Below, in pieces: positions 29,701 through 41,345 of a DNA stretch of 64,000 nucleotides (position 1 is the first letter of the stretch; each line of letters starts with the position of its first letter). A program made the position numbers and the translations under genes. The notes beneath the pieces were generated by a model. The model did no database searches. It was given only the letters and a program-made list of their open reading frames with translations, and was not told the DNA's origin. This DNA is from Toxotes chatareus (Eukaryota; Chordata; Actinopteri; Toxotidae): NCBI GenBank assembly GCA_016801885.1, contig CM028898.1, positions 12,374,858-12,438,857 of the forward strand, read 5' to 3'.

Positions 29701-32700
29701 AGGAGAGCTGCAAATTTCATTCACGTTGTCACATTGTCATCATAAAAATATCAGTTACAGCCAGTTGAACAGAACCAATAAGGGCATGTTTTCTCCAGAT
29801 ACACCTGGACTATCAGAAGACTGTCTATCACACTTTCATTGTATCACACCAGGAGTTTCTATATCACACTAAGAGCGGATTATATAACAACACGCTAGTT
29901 CCTCCATCACATAATGCTGTGAACCGCACAGCCTTAGCGTCACCTCTTCTGGCAGATAAGGCAGTGGTGATGGCAACATCACACTTCCTTCAGAGGCTAA
30001 ACTGAAGGCGGACAAGGTTTCCGTGGCGACGGCTCTGCGTTTCCCAGAGACTCCGGTGGCTGCGCTGCTGTGACTGACATGCCGCATTGTGTGCCTGCAT
30101 TGAGTGCAGCCTCTTTCTGTGTGTCCGTGTTTACAGTGCTGAGGACACGGCCAGCAGGTTCCAACCACCGATTCATTGTCACAACTCTGAATCAGAAAGA
30201 ACACCCAGCGGCCCTAAATCACAGCCACTATTCAGGGCTGAGGAGAAAAGCTTTGGTTTCTGGCTTTGTTTGGCCACAGCTTTCAATCACAGGTGCAGGG
30301 TTAGAGGTTAGAAAACTCACAAGGGCTGTACATTACCCCTTTAATACACAATTGTATTGTGTGCATTGTTCATTTGGAGGAACCGTTGCTGTGATTCGTC
30401 AACAAAGCACTTTATGATAGCTGCTCTTCTGCAAGCAAACATGTGTCTAGAGAACCTCTCAAATATCTCGTGCACTGAGGTTATGATGTATGAAATAATA
30501 CAGTTTAAAGGTTTCGCTGCTCTCTGTTGCCTTCAACTGTGACTCAACTACACAAAGTTAATGAAATCTTTAAAAGGTTGCTATTCTAAGCACAACAATG
30601 TGTACAAAAGCGTTTTTCAGAATTGCAGCCACAGATCTTGTCTCAGTACTGGCACTGATATGAAAATAGTTGCTAAAGGCTGTGATGGGAATTGACCATG
30701 CAACTGAAAGAGCAGAAGAGACTGAAAAGCAAATACAGTCAGCAACCCTTGAAGAGCTGCAATGAACGATAACTTTTATAACTGATTGTCATTTTTGCCA
30801 TTTAAAATGGAATTCTAAAAAATGGGCAGTAGAAATTATCACATCTTTACAAGGCAGAGAAGGCTATGGTTTTGTTGTTTCAAGTGTACATACCTCAAAT
30901 TCTCCTTTTGTGTACTTTGCATCAGGAACACTTACAATCTCATCATCTGCAAACTCAGGGAAACCCTGTAAGTGAAAATCACCAGTCTGTGTGTTATACT
31001 GGATGTTGAAAACATCTCTGTCACATTTGATAATTTCTAGATAAAATGGTATTAAAATACAAGCGCAAGGGCCTTAATGAAACCGAATGAACATGCAGGA
31101 AATTCAAGGAAGCGTCTTACATTAAAGTGCCAGAGAGTCAGAACAGCGACGACCATGGCGGTCGTGGTCCTGCCTTTGCCGTTGGAGCAGTTAAACACGA
31201 AGGCTGAGTGAGAGTCCTCAGCCAAGGCGCTCTTCATGGCCTCCAGCAGCTTATCAAAATCCTAAGAACAAAAACACACACATACAGTTCATGTATAAAA
31301 ACACACACACACAAACTCTACCACAATACCCCTTTATTTAATCTACTTTAATGCCTGTATCAGAAAATCAAAGAAAATATCACAACATATCAGGATTATA
31401 TTCAATCACATTCTTAACTTTCATTTTGTTATGCTGAATCCTAATTGACATCAGTTTTTACATGAGCAAATATCATGTATGTTACATGATATCATGTATG
31501 ACATTTTTTACCCCACATTCAAACATTCTAATAGAAAACTGCGAAATTAATTACTAATAACAATTATAAAATACAACTTGAGTGCTTGACAAAAATGTTA
31601 ATAGAAATAGACTTATTGTATGGTGAAAGCCTCAGTATGACAGTAATAATCTTCACCACCAGGGGGAGCACAAGGCTTATTTATTGTCACTTCTCTGCAT
31701 TGCAAGCAGCTACCAAAGGAACCTAGAAGCTCTTTCTGCACCTCATGCATGTTTAGCGCACCCCCCCATCCCCCCCATCATTACCTCCTCCCTGGGTGCG
31801 CTGTAGTCTGGCAGAGGGATGCGTTTGTAAACGAGGCCCTGGTGGGAGCTTTTGTGCTGGTTGAAGATCTCCTGGATCGTCAGGCAGCTTTTAAACATCT
31901 TCATCTGTTTCTCCTGCTCCAGCGTCACCTCCAGCCACTTCTGAGCTTGCAGGACCGTCTCCTTCAGAGACGTCTCAAGTTTCTACAGGCCAGGAGGGGA
32001 CAAGAGCACTTTTATTTCAACAGTTTGAAGCTAGGGCAACTCTGAAGCTTGCAATGGTAAAACTAGAGACTGTCACTTCTGATAATTAATCTGCATCAGC
32101 ACTGAAAAATCATCTAAACAGCATCATTTTCTCTGTACCTCTATTAGCTGTGGGTCAGATGATGGAATAGGAATGTGTTGGTCCACACACGAGGGCTCCC
32201 TCGGCGTGAAAATCTGACCATTTCCTTCTAACACCAGCTCCTCCTGCAGGTTGACCCACAGCACGTGGCTGTGCTTCCTCTTCTCATCCGTCAGATGGGC
32301 CAAAACTGCTCCGGTGGCCTGCAGAGAGCGAGTTTACGATTAGACAGCACGGAGCTGGAAGTCCGGCTCAAGCATCCTGAGGTGGGCGTGAGTCTCCACA
32401 AAATCCGCATGAGTCATTCTTCTGAGTCTATTTGTATTCGCGTGAATATTCATTACTGCAGGTGTCGGATTACAAAATTGGATAGGAAATTTTCTGTGAT
32501 GATGAGGATATGCAAAATCTGTCTCTTACAGATTAAAGATTCATTCTCTTCCTTGTGTACACACTTGGTGTATAAGCCTCTAATATTTAATAATCTTTAA
32601 TAAGCCCCACAAAAAACACTTAGCAACGTAAGTATTACAAATACATCCTCTCTAGATGGAAGTGGTAGTCCATAAAATAAACTATCAGTGTAAATCTTTA

Positions 32701-35700
32701 ATCTTCTTTTCAATCCTTCAAGCTTATGTTTAGGATTTCTGTGGTTAAGTACTGTCACAGAGTAAATAAGAGCTTTCGTATTAATTTGATGACAGTATGA
32801 GGGAATCTGCTGCACCTCTGATGTTGGCTGAGCCATTCCGTAAACAGGCATCTTGGGCACTCGTCTGAAGTTGACCGCCTTCATCTCCTTCACTGTGCTG
32901 AGCACGTCAGGAGCCAAGTACTCATCAGCAACCTGTGCAGACACACGTTACACACATAATGTCTGAGGCATCTAAAGACAGAGGTGATTGAACGACTGCG
33001 TGAGAAGACAATGACAAATTTGAGGGACTTAAATAAAACATGGAGATCACGCGGTGAGCTTTTTTAGAATAAAAAAAAAACACAGCAGTAGAATTTGAAT
33101 GTATAAAAAGTGAGAGTTTATCTGTGTCCTACACGACGTGGTTTCTCATAAAAGACACAGATACAATCAAAAGTCTAGAGACGGCAGAGTCAGTCTTCTT
33201 TATCTGATTTCCTCACCAGGACACGGGCTCCTCTGGTGACCAGCTCGGCCGAGGCTGACAGCTCTGACAGGTCCATGCAGGCCAGCAACCTGTACAGCCA
33301 CGCGTGGCAACACATCCACTGGCTGAAGTTGGACACAAAGGCAAGAGGATACTGCAAAATGCCACAACAAGAGTTACAACTCAGACTATTTTCTCAGCTT
33401 TTTATCAGTAAAGAAATTTACTCTGCAGAAAAAAAAAACCTTTACCTGTTCATGAAGGTAAGCGTTAAATACAATCAAGTAGAAGTAGCGCTCCAAGCTC
33501 TGCATGGTTCTGTTGAGAAAGTAGTCTTTGGTACTGTTTCCCTAAGAAACAAGCAAAGGCTTCAATATCTGCTCAGAGTAGCAGCTCACATTTCTTCAGT
33601 GAAGCACCTCATCTAAACCTCCATTCAAGACACCCACTGATTTACTGACAGACAGGAGAACATTATGCTAAAAATTCAACTGTTATTTAAGTCTTCCATC
33701 AACTTGAGGACCCATGTTGATAAGGACTTTATCATCGTCATCATTATCTTTCGAGTAAGAGGAAATCAACTCCTGCTTTACTTAGCAGAATATAACCTGA
33801 GCAGCAGAAGACACAGGCAATCAAGCAGAAGAGAAAGTCAAGGTGCTGCCACACAGATCACACTAACCTGAATCTGATAATCTTCTCCAATCCCTTCCAG
33901 CTTACTCTTGTTCTCATATATTGCTTCTTTTATGTTGTGCATTTCTGAACACAGGGCAATAGCTTGGTCAACCTATCAGATGAAAACAAGACATTATCAA
34001 CTTCAACATTTCTGAGTGTCAAGAGTCAGAATGAAATACAAAAAAAATTTGATCCTGTAAGTCAGACCTTGACTTAAATAATATAAATTGATGATCCCCT
34101 CCAGAAATATTAAAGACATACAGAAAATACTGTTTGGAACAATAAATTACAACAATAATAATAATAATGATAATAAATAAAAAAAATTAATTAGCTCATT
34201 ATAAATTCTTAAACTTACATCTAACCCATCTCTCAATTTTTGTCTTAAACCAGGCGTTATGATGGTGTAAGTAATCTGTTTTACCTCTTCCATGACCTGC
34301 TGCCCATTAGGCAGCCTGCTGATCAGAGACTGGATGACCTGGAAAAGTGGTTTGGGCTCTGGAGCTGCTGCTTCCTCAACTCTGCAAAACAAAGCAAAGT
34401 CCAATCTAACCTGACATCCAAATAAATGCTGAATGAAACACGTTTCAAAGCCTCATTAGTAGACAGTATTATTAAACATGTGTTTAAGTCATTATCCCTG
34501 TTTTCCAGATGCGTGTGATGCTGAGTTCTTACTGAGACGGCTGTTGTGAATCACCCCTCAGGCGATTCATGACCAGTGTGCCCAGGATCATGGCTAGGTT
34601 GGTGCGGCCGACGCCCACCTGGCAGCTGAAGAGCAGCAAAGGCAGCGGCCGGGATGCATCATGGCCCACAGACAAGCTGGGGCTCTCCTGGAAAACAAAA
34701 GATGGAAATGTTACTGGCTGAGTGTGGTTTTGGTGAACTACAGATCAAAAGAGGCTACATCTTATTTCTGTGAAACTGTGGTTTTAAAGTCTGTTTAAAA
34801 ACAGAAATGGGAAGTGAACGATCTTTCAGCAAGGGAGACTCCAGGAGTATGATGTCCTAAGAGAGACCTGTAGAAAGAAAGAAAGCGTGCAAGAGAGAAA
34901 GAAAGAGTATGGCAGGACTTAGTAAAGCTCCGATCCAAACACTGTCAAAAAAAAAGGAAAAAAAAAAAACAGGAGCCACTTTCCAACCACAGGGAACTGG
35001 ACCGGCTGCTGCATGTCAGTCCAAAAAAGGGCAAAACAAGACGAAAAGAACATCCTGTGAGAGTGAAGGGCAGGACGGAAACCAGACAGAGTGAATGACC
35101 AAAGAGCGGACACAAAGTGAGTACAAGCTGCAGGTTTTCTGCCATTTTTTTTTTTGCATAACTATCACTTATTAGAGATTGATAACACAGAAAAGACTAA
35201 TTCAAAACGTGGATTTAAAAAAAAAAAACAAAAACAAAAAAAAAACTACTATGACCTTCTCACTGTCTCGAGTGAGAAAGACCAGATGCACTCCAATATT
35301 CCAGCCATTTATAACTTTAATGGCACATCAAAACACAACTCCAACAAGAAAAGCACAACCAAAAAAGGTCTATTGAACTGGTGGACTTGTAGCATGATTG
35401 ACATTTTTACATGAGCTTACCCTGACTATGTTAACAAATGCGTCAAAGTCTTCTTCCAATGGCGCTCCCTCCATTGGTAGCAGTAATCTGTAGTACCTGC
35501 AATACAACAGATTGTTACCCGAGAGCTGAACCTGTGCCTGTGTTGTGTCAATATTGTCTTTATGTAGGTCACAACACTCTGCACATAAACATTTGACCTA
35601 AAGTAAGACTCGAGAGATGAGCTCCCTCATGTTGTGTTTACTAATTTCAAGAGACTCAAATAGAAACTTCACCTCTTCCAACAATCCACAAGGGATGATG

Positions 35701-38700
35701 GGAGAGATCAGAATCATCAGACCATTAATGTTCCACCTGCCCTTTCAAACTATAATAAAACATCCTGCTGCTTTGTTTTCTGACTGTAAAACTTCAAAAG
35801 AGACGCGGCTTCGGAGCTCACCTTCGGAAATAATATATACTCTTGCCCTGGAAATGTCAAGAGCAGCACACGACATCTCAATAAAGCTGACTCTGCTGCT
35901 CTGATTGCAAACAGGATGCTGCAGTCTTTAGGTTCTGCACACCCCTTCTTCCAAAAAAGCAGGGCAACCAGCCTTTGCACAAACAAGCGCCACTATTTAT
36001 AACCTGCTCTGCATATTCTGCAGCATTCAGTCGCACGCTGCTCTGTCTAAACTGACGTGAGAGCCGAGGAGGTAAAGGCTAATAAAAGAACAATGTAAAC
36101 AACCTGTAGGCTGGCATGGTGAACATGGGCCTCTTGTAGACCTCTTCAGTCACATGGATGTCCTCCTCACACGTGATGGAGATCTTCTGTGGCTCGTCTT
36201 TAAAGAACTCAATGTCATTGTAGACGTAGAAGATGTTTTCGTTGAGCTTGGCGAAGTCGTGGAGCTGTGGAGGAAGGAAGAAGGGGGGAGCGTTTAAATA
36301 CTGCTATAAACTGTTTTGTATCAAACAAAAGACTTTTACATGTAAATGCTGAGTAAGTGTATGTTCATCACCTCCTTCCTGATGGTGAGCTCCAGGCTCT
36401 CAACCAGTACCTCCTTTTCCAGGCCATGAAGGTTTTCGTGTAGGTTTTCCTTCCTCCTGGGGGTGTACGGCACAAAGTCATCACCCTTGTGCAGGAAAAC
36501 CACCGGCTCCTCTCGTACACAGAGGAATATAACCTCCTGTTTGCAAAAGCACAGCAAGATAGGCATCAAATGATAGGTTTTAAAAGTAAATGGTTGTTGC
36601 CTTCTACCAACTACACCACTTCCAAGAGCAACTGGAAACAATCTGTTGTCATATGACATGCAGCACATGAGTAAGGAGTTTAGAGAGGCCTGATGTATAA
36701 TTTTGTCAATTTCATTTCAATTACGGTCAGTTTCTAGCTGCTGTAAGCAGAGAGATTCATTTTCCACTGGTACACACGACCGCAACTTTGTTTGCTCAGT
36801 TCTACAATTCAGCCACAGCCTCCACTGAGCACTTGACTCCTCAAATATTTACTGACAACACGGCTAGAAAGAGGCCAGGCAGAGCAACACAGGCACCAAC
36901 ACAGGAAGAGAAAAATCTACCAGAGGACGTATCGGCCATTTATGTCAGCTTAAACGTAGTGGTCTGATATTCTGCCTGTACTAATGTGTGCAAAAGAAAA
37001 TAATAGTGACCTCGTGTCCTTGGGCCTGGAGCCTCTGGAGAACCTGTCTGAAGCCGTTCAGGCTCGGCTGGCCCATCCCATACAGCGGGTAGGATCCCTT
37101 GACTTGGCGGAAGTTGGGCGCCCCGTAGCTGCCCGTGGTATTCAGGACATCTGCCTTGCTGTACACATCTTGGACCATGAAGTACTCGCCCTGGAAAGCA
37201 ATGGAACTTATCTTAGAGCATGACCCTGACCCCCCCTGCCCCCACTCTTTAGCATTCGTTAACATTTGTAAATTCTGCAGAGCAAATATGTCGACACTAA
37301 GGTGGTCAGATACAACATAAAAACGCCTTTCAGCCTCACTGGCAATTTAAGCTTTTGTGCTCAGTTTTATGTTATTATTGTTATTACTTCAGTTCTTTGT
37401 CCTTCACCCACACTGATACACAAAAACAAAAAAAAAAGGTCTACTTCCTCTTCTTTCTGTTGGCAAACAACAAAACCGACACAGTCTGCTTACTCTGCTG
37501 ACTCAACAAATCAAATCTCTGCTGTCACCTCCAAGTCCTCAAGATCAGTTATAGCATGTTTCAGCAGAGCTGAGTCAAAATAATGTCATATTTTCCAGCT
37601 TCTGTTGAATAAAATAGTGACATTATTGTGGTTAATAAGAGGTTAACATTCATTCCTACATTACTGGACTTGTTATTCTTCCAAGCTGTCCACTACATAA
37701 AAATAAATACAGGTTACTGACAGCTGAGGATGGGTTCCAACAACCGGTTCCAGATTGTTAAAAATAATCAGATTCGTTAAGCTCTGATTGAATAAGCACA
37801 GAATCCCCATGCGTGATAGATAAATATTTAAACAAGAAACTTCTTGGGGGGCCAGAGCTGGAGATGGCTTCCTAACATTTCTGGTGCACAAAACTCATGT
37901 AAGCAGGTATATTTCATCATTTCGGAAACTATGCTTTTGTGTCCACACTCCAACAAGAGGCTAGAGTTTTCAGATTTCTCCACTCCATAGAGTGCTTTTA
38001 GCTGTGGAAAAAAAAGCACCTGCTTGGTGTGGATGGAAGGCCAAAACAGAGAGGAAAAAATGTGTTTTCAAATTCACCTGCCTCCATGTGGATATGATCT
38101 TACTGTAGGTCAAACTACTGACGTTTCCACACGTGTAAACAGAAGCCGTGAGTTTACACTGACAAAACACCGCATGCTTGACCAGCCACAGCAGAGGAGG
38201 TGACAGAGCAGATCAAAGCCTTGATAGGAGGGTGACAACGATTCTTGTTTCAGTGGCTGCACCAGATCATAAAACAACGCATGACAATGTTCCTACGCCA
38301 CTCTGCAATTTTGACATGTGAATGTGAAAAGAGCAGATATAAAGACAGGTGAGATGACTCCACGTCTTTCCACGATGAGTGCGGTGCTCTCTAAAAAAAA
38401 AAAGAGGGGCTCGTGTTGTTCTTACCTGCACCAGGTAGTGCTCAGGCATAGTGTCTGATATCCGACCAAGTTTGTAGTTGGTCTTGAGGATGTCATCGTG
38501 AATCTGAAATTCCTGTCTGCAATTATACCTGTAAAACAGAACAAAAAGAACAGGTCTGGATGGTAAAAAGAGGTCAATTCAATTATCAGCTACTATTTGC
38601 CAGGCCTGGATTGACAAATGAGATGATAACAGGGGCAAACACTTCGGCTGGAGGGCGGGGGATGTCACCACAGTGATCAAAGAGGATTAACACCCAATTG

Positions 38701-38914
38701 TGAGAACGCGGATTCGAGGAGGGACTTACGTGATGACGACAGGTGCGACTTTGTTGGTGATAATGGACTTGGCCTTGTTGTTGTGGATGCTGACTGTCTG
38801 AAAGGGGCTCATGCTAAGAGACTGTCTGCTGTCGGCCATCCCGTTGCCATGGACACTCTCAAGCGGCGACGCTACAGAAACAGGCTGTGGTGCGGCACTG
38901 GCAGTTGTACCCAT
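4298..38914 (-). CDS. pald1: Paladin (PALD1), complete, 19 coding exons, 870 aa
   Basis: Paladin is a membrane-associated, phosphatase-like protein reported to act on phosphoinositides and to restrain receptor signalling from endosomes. Coding exons, 5' to 3' on the minus strand: 38914-38730, 38528-38426, 37190-37011, 36536-36372, 36264-36104, 35496-35421, 34687-34533, 34381-34285, 33972-33868, 33541-33446, 33351-33217, 32932-32816, 32318-32139, 31982-31785, 31261-31121, 30965-30894, 28187-28047, 13004-12849, 4447-4298. All introns are GT-AG and the 2613 nt close in frame. Two CX5R phosphatase loops are present, CQVGVGR (residues 312-318) and CSNGKGR (676-682), as in mammals. The N-terminus MGTTAS fits an N-myristoylation site and matches the human start, so I chose that ATG over an in-frame one three codons upstream (38923-38921). 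The C-terminus (AAKAGVYDILNQL, then RCRWQQQ) also matches the family. Human paladin has 856 aa. Whether this is the a or b teleost copy cannot be told. Confidence 0.97.
4938..5110 (+). repeat. Teleost interspersed repeat with 'cagtccatttacca' tail
   Basis: The order of phrases (aagtgtccttggtcaagacactgaa, then gtgtgagtgaatgggtgaatg, then tgtaaaatgctttgga, ending cagtccatttacca, written here in pieces) is that of a very common short repeat in percomorph introns. It is diverged from the usual form. The preceding 4808-4885 segment resembles a different repeat, so two insertions may adjoin. Confidence 0.65.
7827..7881. repeat. AT/CA-rich microsatellite
   Basis: Alternating TA and CA dinucleotides with interruptions. 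Low-complexity sequence within the last pald1 intron. Confidence 0.85.
9111..9178. repeat. Self-complementary (TG)n(TA)n(CA)n microsatellite
   Basis: About ten TG units run into TA units, then CA units, followed by a second TA/CA block. The first half is a near-perfect inverted repeat that could fold or extrude. Simple sequence; no gene overlaps it. Confidence 0.9.
11496..11702 (+). repeat. Degraded teleost interspersed repeat
   Basis: Phrases such as 'cctcgtggttgtacgcctctgcc', 'gtttacatccatttgtctg', 'cctgagatgtggcgttcacgag' and 'acggacaaacagacaaccc' (each partial) match from memory a repeat widespread in percomorph genomes. Boundaries are approximate. Confidence 0.6.
11998..12046. repeat. 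GT microsatellite
   Basis: An interrupted GT dinucleotide tract of about 49 bases within the last pald1 intron. Confidence 0.9.
14679..14748. repeat. Compound (CT)22(CA)13 microsatellite
   Basis: An uninterrupted run of about 22 CT units followed directly by about 13 CA units. It is the longest perfect microsatellite in the window and is likely length-variable. Confidence 0.95.
15783..16232 (+). repeat. Percomorph interspersed repeat, about 450 bp
   Basis: Successive phrases match a familiar percomorph repeat: 'ctcatatctgtttaatatgaagc', 'ggttagtttagcttagc', 'cacctctaaagctcagtaatt', 'gtgtaaaaacaacaact', 'gggagcagtgactg', then 'gaaagccaataagtgtatttcc' (each partial). The copy looks nearly full length and is diverged by point changes and small indels. 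It has no coding capacity. The family is recognised from memory, without a name. Confidence 0.7.
23590..23647. repeat. 58-bp near-perfect inverted repeat (hairpin)
   Basis: The first 17 bases (ggtgatttcactgatta) are exactly complementary to the last 17. After a 3-base block with two mismatches, 6 more pairs (catctt/aagatg) close on a loop of about 6 bases. The flanking bases resemble, from memory, a short interspersed fish repeat, so a palindromic repeat is more likely than a small RNA gene, but this is not settled. Confidence 0.75.
25640..26110. other. GC-rich, strand-asymmetric intronic segment
   Basis: The segment is unlike the surrounding AT-rich intron. It contains a GGA-repeat tract (25680-25706), C-rich blocks, a purine-only-like run at 25952-26016 and then a pyrimidine run to about 26057. 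An agtggggg block and a cccccact block can pair across the turn. It could be a regulatory element or simple sequence prone to triplex or hairpin structure. No coding role is supported. Confidence 0.4.
29412..29532 (+). mobile_element. 97-bp short insertion flanked by 12-bp target duplication
   Basis: The bases tttctttaaatg occur at 29412-29423 and again at 29521-29532, bracketing a 97-bp element (29424-29520). Within it, 29457-29476 and 29502-29521 are inverted repeats with one mismatch in 20. The element begins like 'tctgtgcaagttctcattc' and contains 'ccaggtcatcgtatcctaag'; both resemble, from memory, a repeat common in percomorphs. The duplication length fits insertion by reverse transcription. 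No poly-A tail or coding capacity is visible. Confidence 0.7.
30765..30845 (-). repeat. Fragment of the 'gattaatcgattaat' teleost repeat
   Basis: It starts 'gagctgcaatgaacgataac' and resembles, in reverse orientation, the same family as the copies at 53186-53764. It is strongly degraded, so the assignment is tentative. Confidence 0.4.
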
Positions 38915-39220
38915 GCTCCACATGCAGCTGTGAATGACATCGCAGCGGACTCAGAAACAGGAAGCAAACACGCTCGCACACCCACATAAAATACGCACAT
39001 CTGAGGAATAACATCACTTGTAGACGTATTAAGGTGTGAATGTCTCACACTTTCACACTGAAGTGATAAAAAAAAAAATCTGTAAATCTTGTCCCATATG
39101 GACACATAGTAACAAAGCAACATAAAGATTTTGCCTATTTTGAACATTACCCATGCAAGCAGCATCCCTACAGAGATGGCAGAGTCAAAGTGTCCACCAC
39201 CTTTGTCATGACTGAACTTT

Positions 39221-39350
39221 ACAGCTATTGGATGAATTACCATGAAATCTGGTACTGACATTCATGGTCCTGTAATAACTTTGTTCCCTTGACCTTTTAT
39301 CTCACACCATAATCAGCTCATTCCCATCAGCCTCAGCTGTACTCTGTGTC
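39221..39350 (+). repeat. Teleost interspersed repeat fragment
   Basis: Phrases 'ctattggatgaattaccatg', 'ggtactgacattcatgg' and 'ttcccatcagcctcagctg' match from memory an abundant percomorph repeat. The middle is deleted relative to the usual form. Confidence 0.65.
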
Positions 39351-41221
39351 CGAGGCGAGAGGAGAGGAATAGAACAAACAGTGACTCAGTGACCTCCTTT
39401 TAAGTTAAGTCAGCACTCAAATACATTATAATTATCATTAATTTCATATCTTTCTGATTTAAACACAGTGGTAGGGAGTCAAGTGTCACAGTATTTGAAA
39501 TCATACAGCTTGATACGGAGCACTCAGCCCCCCACGCGAGCCAGCCACAGGTTTCAAGCAACGCTCCTCCCCTTTGAATAAACAGTGATCATTGCAGGGA
39601 GCTCTGCAGATAAACAAACGAGTCTTCCGACAAGCTAGGAGTCAGCGTCACGAACAACACCGCTCCTCGACATCACTAGTGAGCAGGAACCTGCATCCCC
39701 AGAACACACAGTCATAGAAACATGCATAAGTCCCACATAAAACATTACAAATATAAATATATACACTCAAAAGCACAGTATGTCACCCAGCACAAACTCA
39801 CAGATACACATACTGTCACACTGGAGCTGCAAAGTGTAGACCAAGAGCACAGAATCAATCCAACTTCAATATCTACTTCATGTGACACAGCTGAGGGGAA
39901 TGGCAGGGCTGTGTGTTGCCGCCTGAGCTCAAAGCAGCTCTGTGTGATCTCCAGCTTTGAACAGAGTGGACTCTCATTGTGCAGAGAGGCTCTGTGGAGA
40001 GAGAAGTGCCAGGTGAGTCACCGCTGCTCTCCTCTTTGTTGCGTCTGGAGCTGAGTGGGCAGGTCAACCTTGTGCCTTTTGATTCAGTAGAGATTCTCTT
40101 CCCAAGGGTAAAATGAAAACATTTTAATTTGCTTGTTACTTTGTCTGCTGGCACAGTTAAAAAAGAAAAAAAGACAGACACAGAGAAACTAATTTTAAAA
40201 TGCTTTTACAGCTTGACTTGGATAACCGTATGATTTTAGGAGACGTACCACTATCAAGTAACTGAAGAGTAAGAAGACTCAGCCCAATGAAAAAAAATCT
40301 CAGCTTCCATAAAAGGAAGCTAAGTTTTCAAGAATATTTTGCTCCAGCTGCCCAAATCTATTTGAGTCCTCACCACATACCAAAAGCATCTCTGTTGCCA
40401 TAATTTTGTAACTACCACAGGAAAAAGCAACAAAAACCCTCTATACTGCTACAATCCACCGAAATCTGAAATCTTACGTGTGTGATGAAGAGTGATCTGT
40501 ACTCGCAGACCCTTTTCTTTGCTGCTTGTGTTCTGCCATGGTCCAAAGGAGTGTGAGAACTTGGCATCACATCCAAAAAGAAATCTTCCTCTTTGGAGTC
40601 CTCTTGCCCACCCCTAGTCAGTGGGAAACACCCCTCACGGGAGCTCAAAGCACTCGGCTGCTTGGCATCGGGCAAAAACTTCAAGAGCTTTCGGGCAACG
40701 TCCTCCACGTCCTCGCCTTATCTGCTGTCTGATGTTGGGGAGTAGATTCATGCAACAGACTCACGTCTCTACGGAGGGGACCGGGGGAAGTTGTGGTACA
40801 TCTGGCAGCCAGATGGCTAAAGTTCAGCTCCCTTTCACAGGGACAGGCTACGCACAAAGACCACACAGTTGACTCGTGTCCTGTACAGGAGGGCTGTCGC
40901 TTTTTACGCGAAATTCAAACATTTGTCCGAATGTAGGTCAAAATTAAATATTCAAACTGTTATGGCCATTTTAAGTATTTCACTTTGAGGTCCAGCAGAG
41001 GGTCCTCTTAGGATTCACTATCAGCTTGACTGGTGCAAACAAATTATGTGCCAATTCAAACTCATTTGAACTTGATTTTTTGAAAAAGTGACAGTCCTGC
41101 TGTACAGTAGCAAGATAAACCAACCGATATGAAAACTCAATGAACTGATCAACAGAAAACAAATCTACAACAATTTGTTAAACAAGTAATTGTTTAAGTA
41201 GACTGTCAAGCTTTTAATTTA

Positions 41222-41345
41222 CTGATGGCAGCTTCTCAAATATGAGGTGGTGCTAGTTTGTGTGATGACAAAACTGAAATTAAAATCCTGTTGGTATTTT
41301 GTTTTTTGTTTTTTTTTGTTGGTCGGATAAAAAAGAAATCCAACA
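41222..41345 (+). repeat. Degraded copy of the 'gattaatcgattaat' repeat family
   Basis: It contains 'cagcttctcaaatatgagg' and later 'tgttggtcggataaaa', both internal phrases of the family also seen at 53186-53764. The ends are unclear. Confidence 0.45.

Larger units (their letters stand above)
28188..30893 (-). other. pald1 intron (2.7 kb) with a small insertion
   Basis: No exon was seen. It contains the 97-bp inserted element at 29424-29520 with its flanking duplication, a degraded repeat at 30765-30845 and T-rich tracts near 28415-28450. Confidence 0.7.

Noticed and set aside
29869..30204. 111-codon minus-strand frame, cysteine- and histidine-rich
   Set aside because: Cysteine spacing fits no zinc finger, it starts without a good initiation context, and it overlaps other equally long frames on the opposite strand.
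38921..38923. ATG three codons upstream of the chosen paladin start
   Set aside because: The downstream ATG gives the MGTTAS myristoylation motif that matches mammalian paladin; starting upstream would bury the glycine.
40412..40708. Open minus-strand frame of 99 codons with charged, protein-like composition and a GTAAG donor near its end
   Set aside because: It has no ATG at its start (first codon GTG, with an in-frame TAA just upstream), joins the first paladin coding exon out of frame, and matches no protein I recognise.
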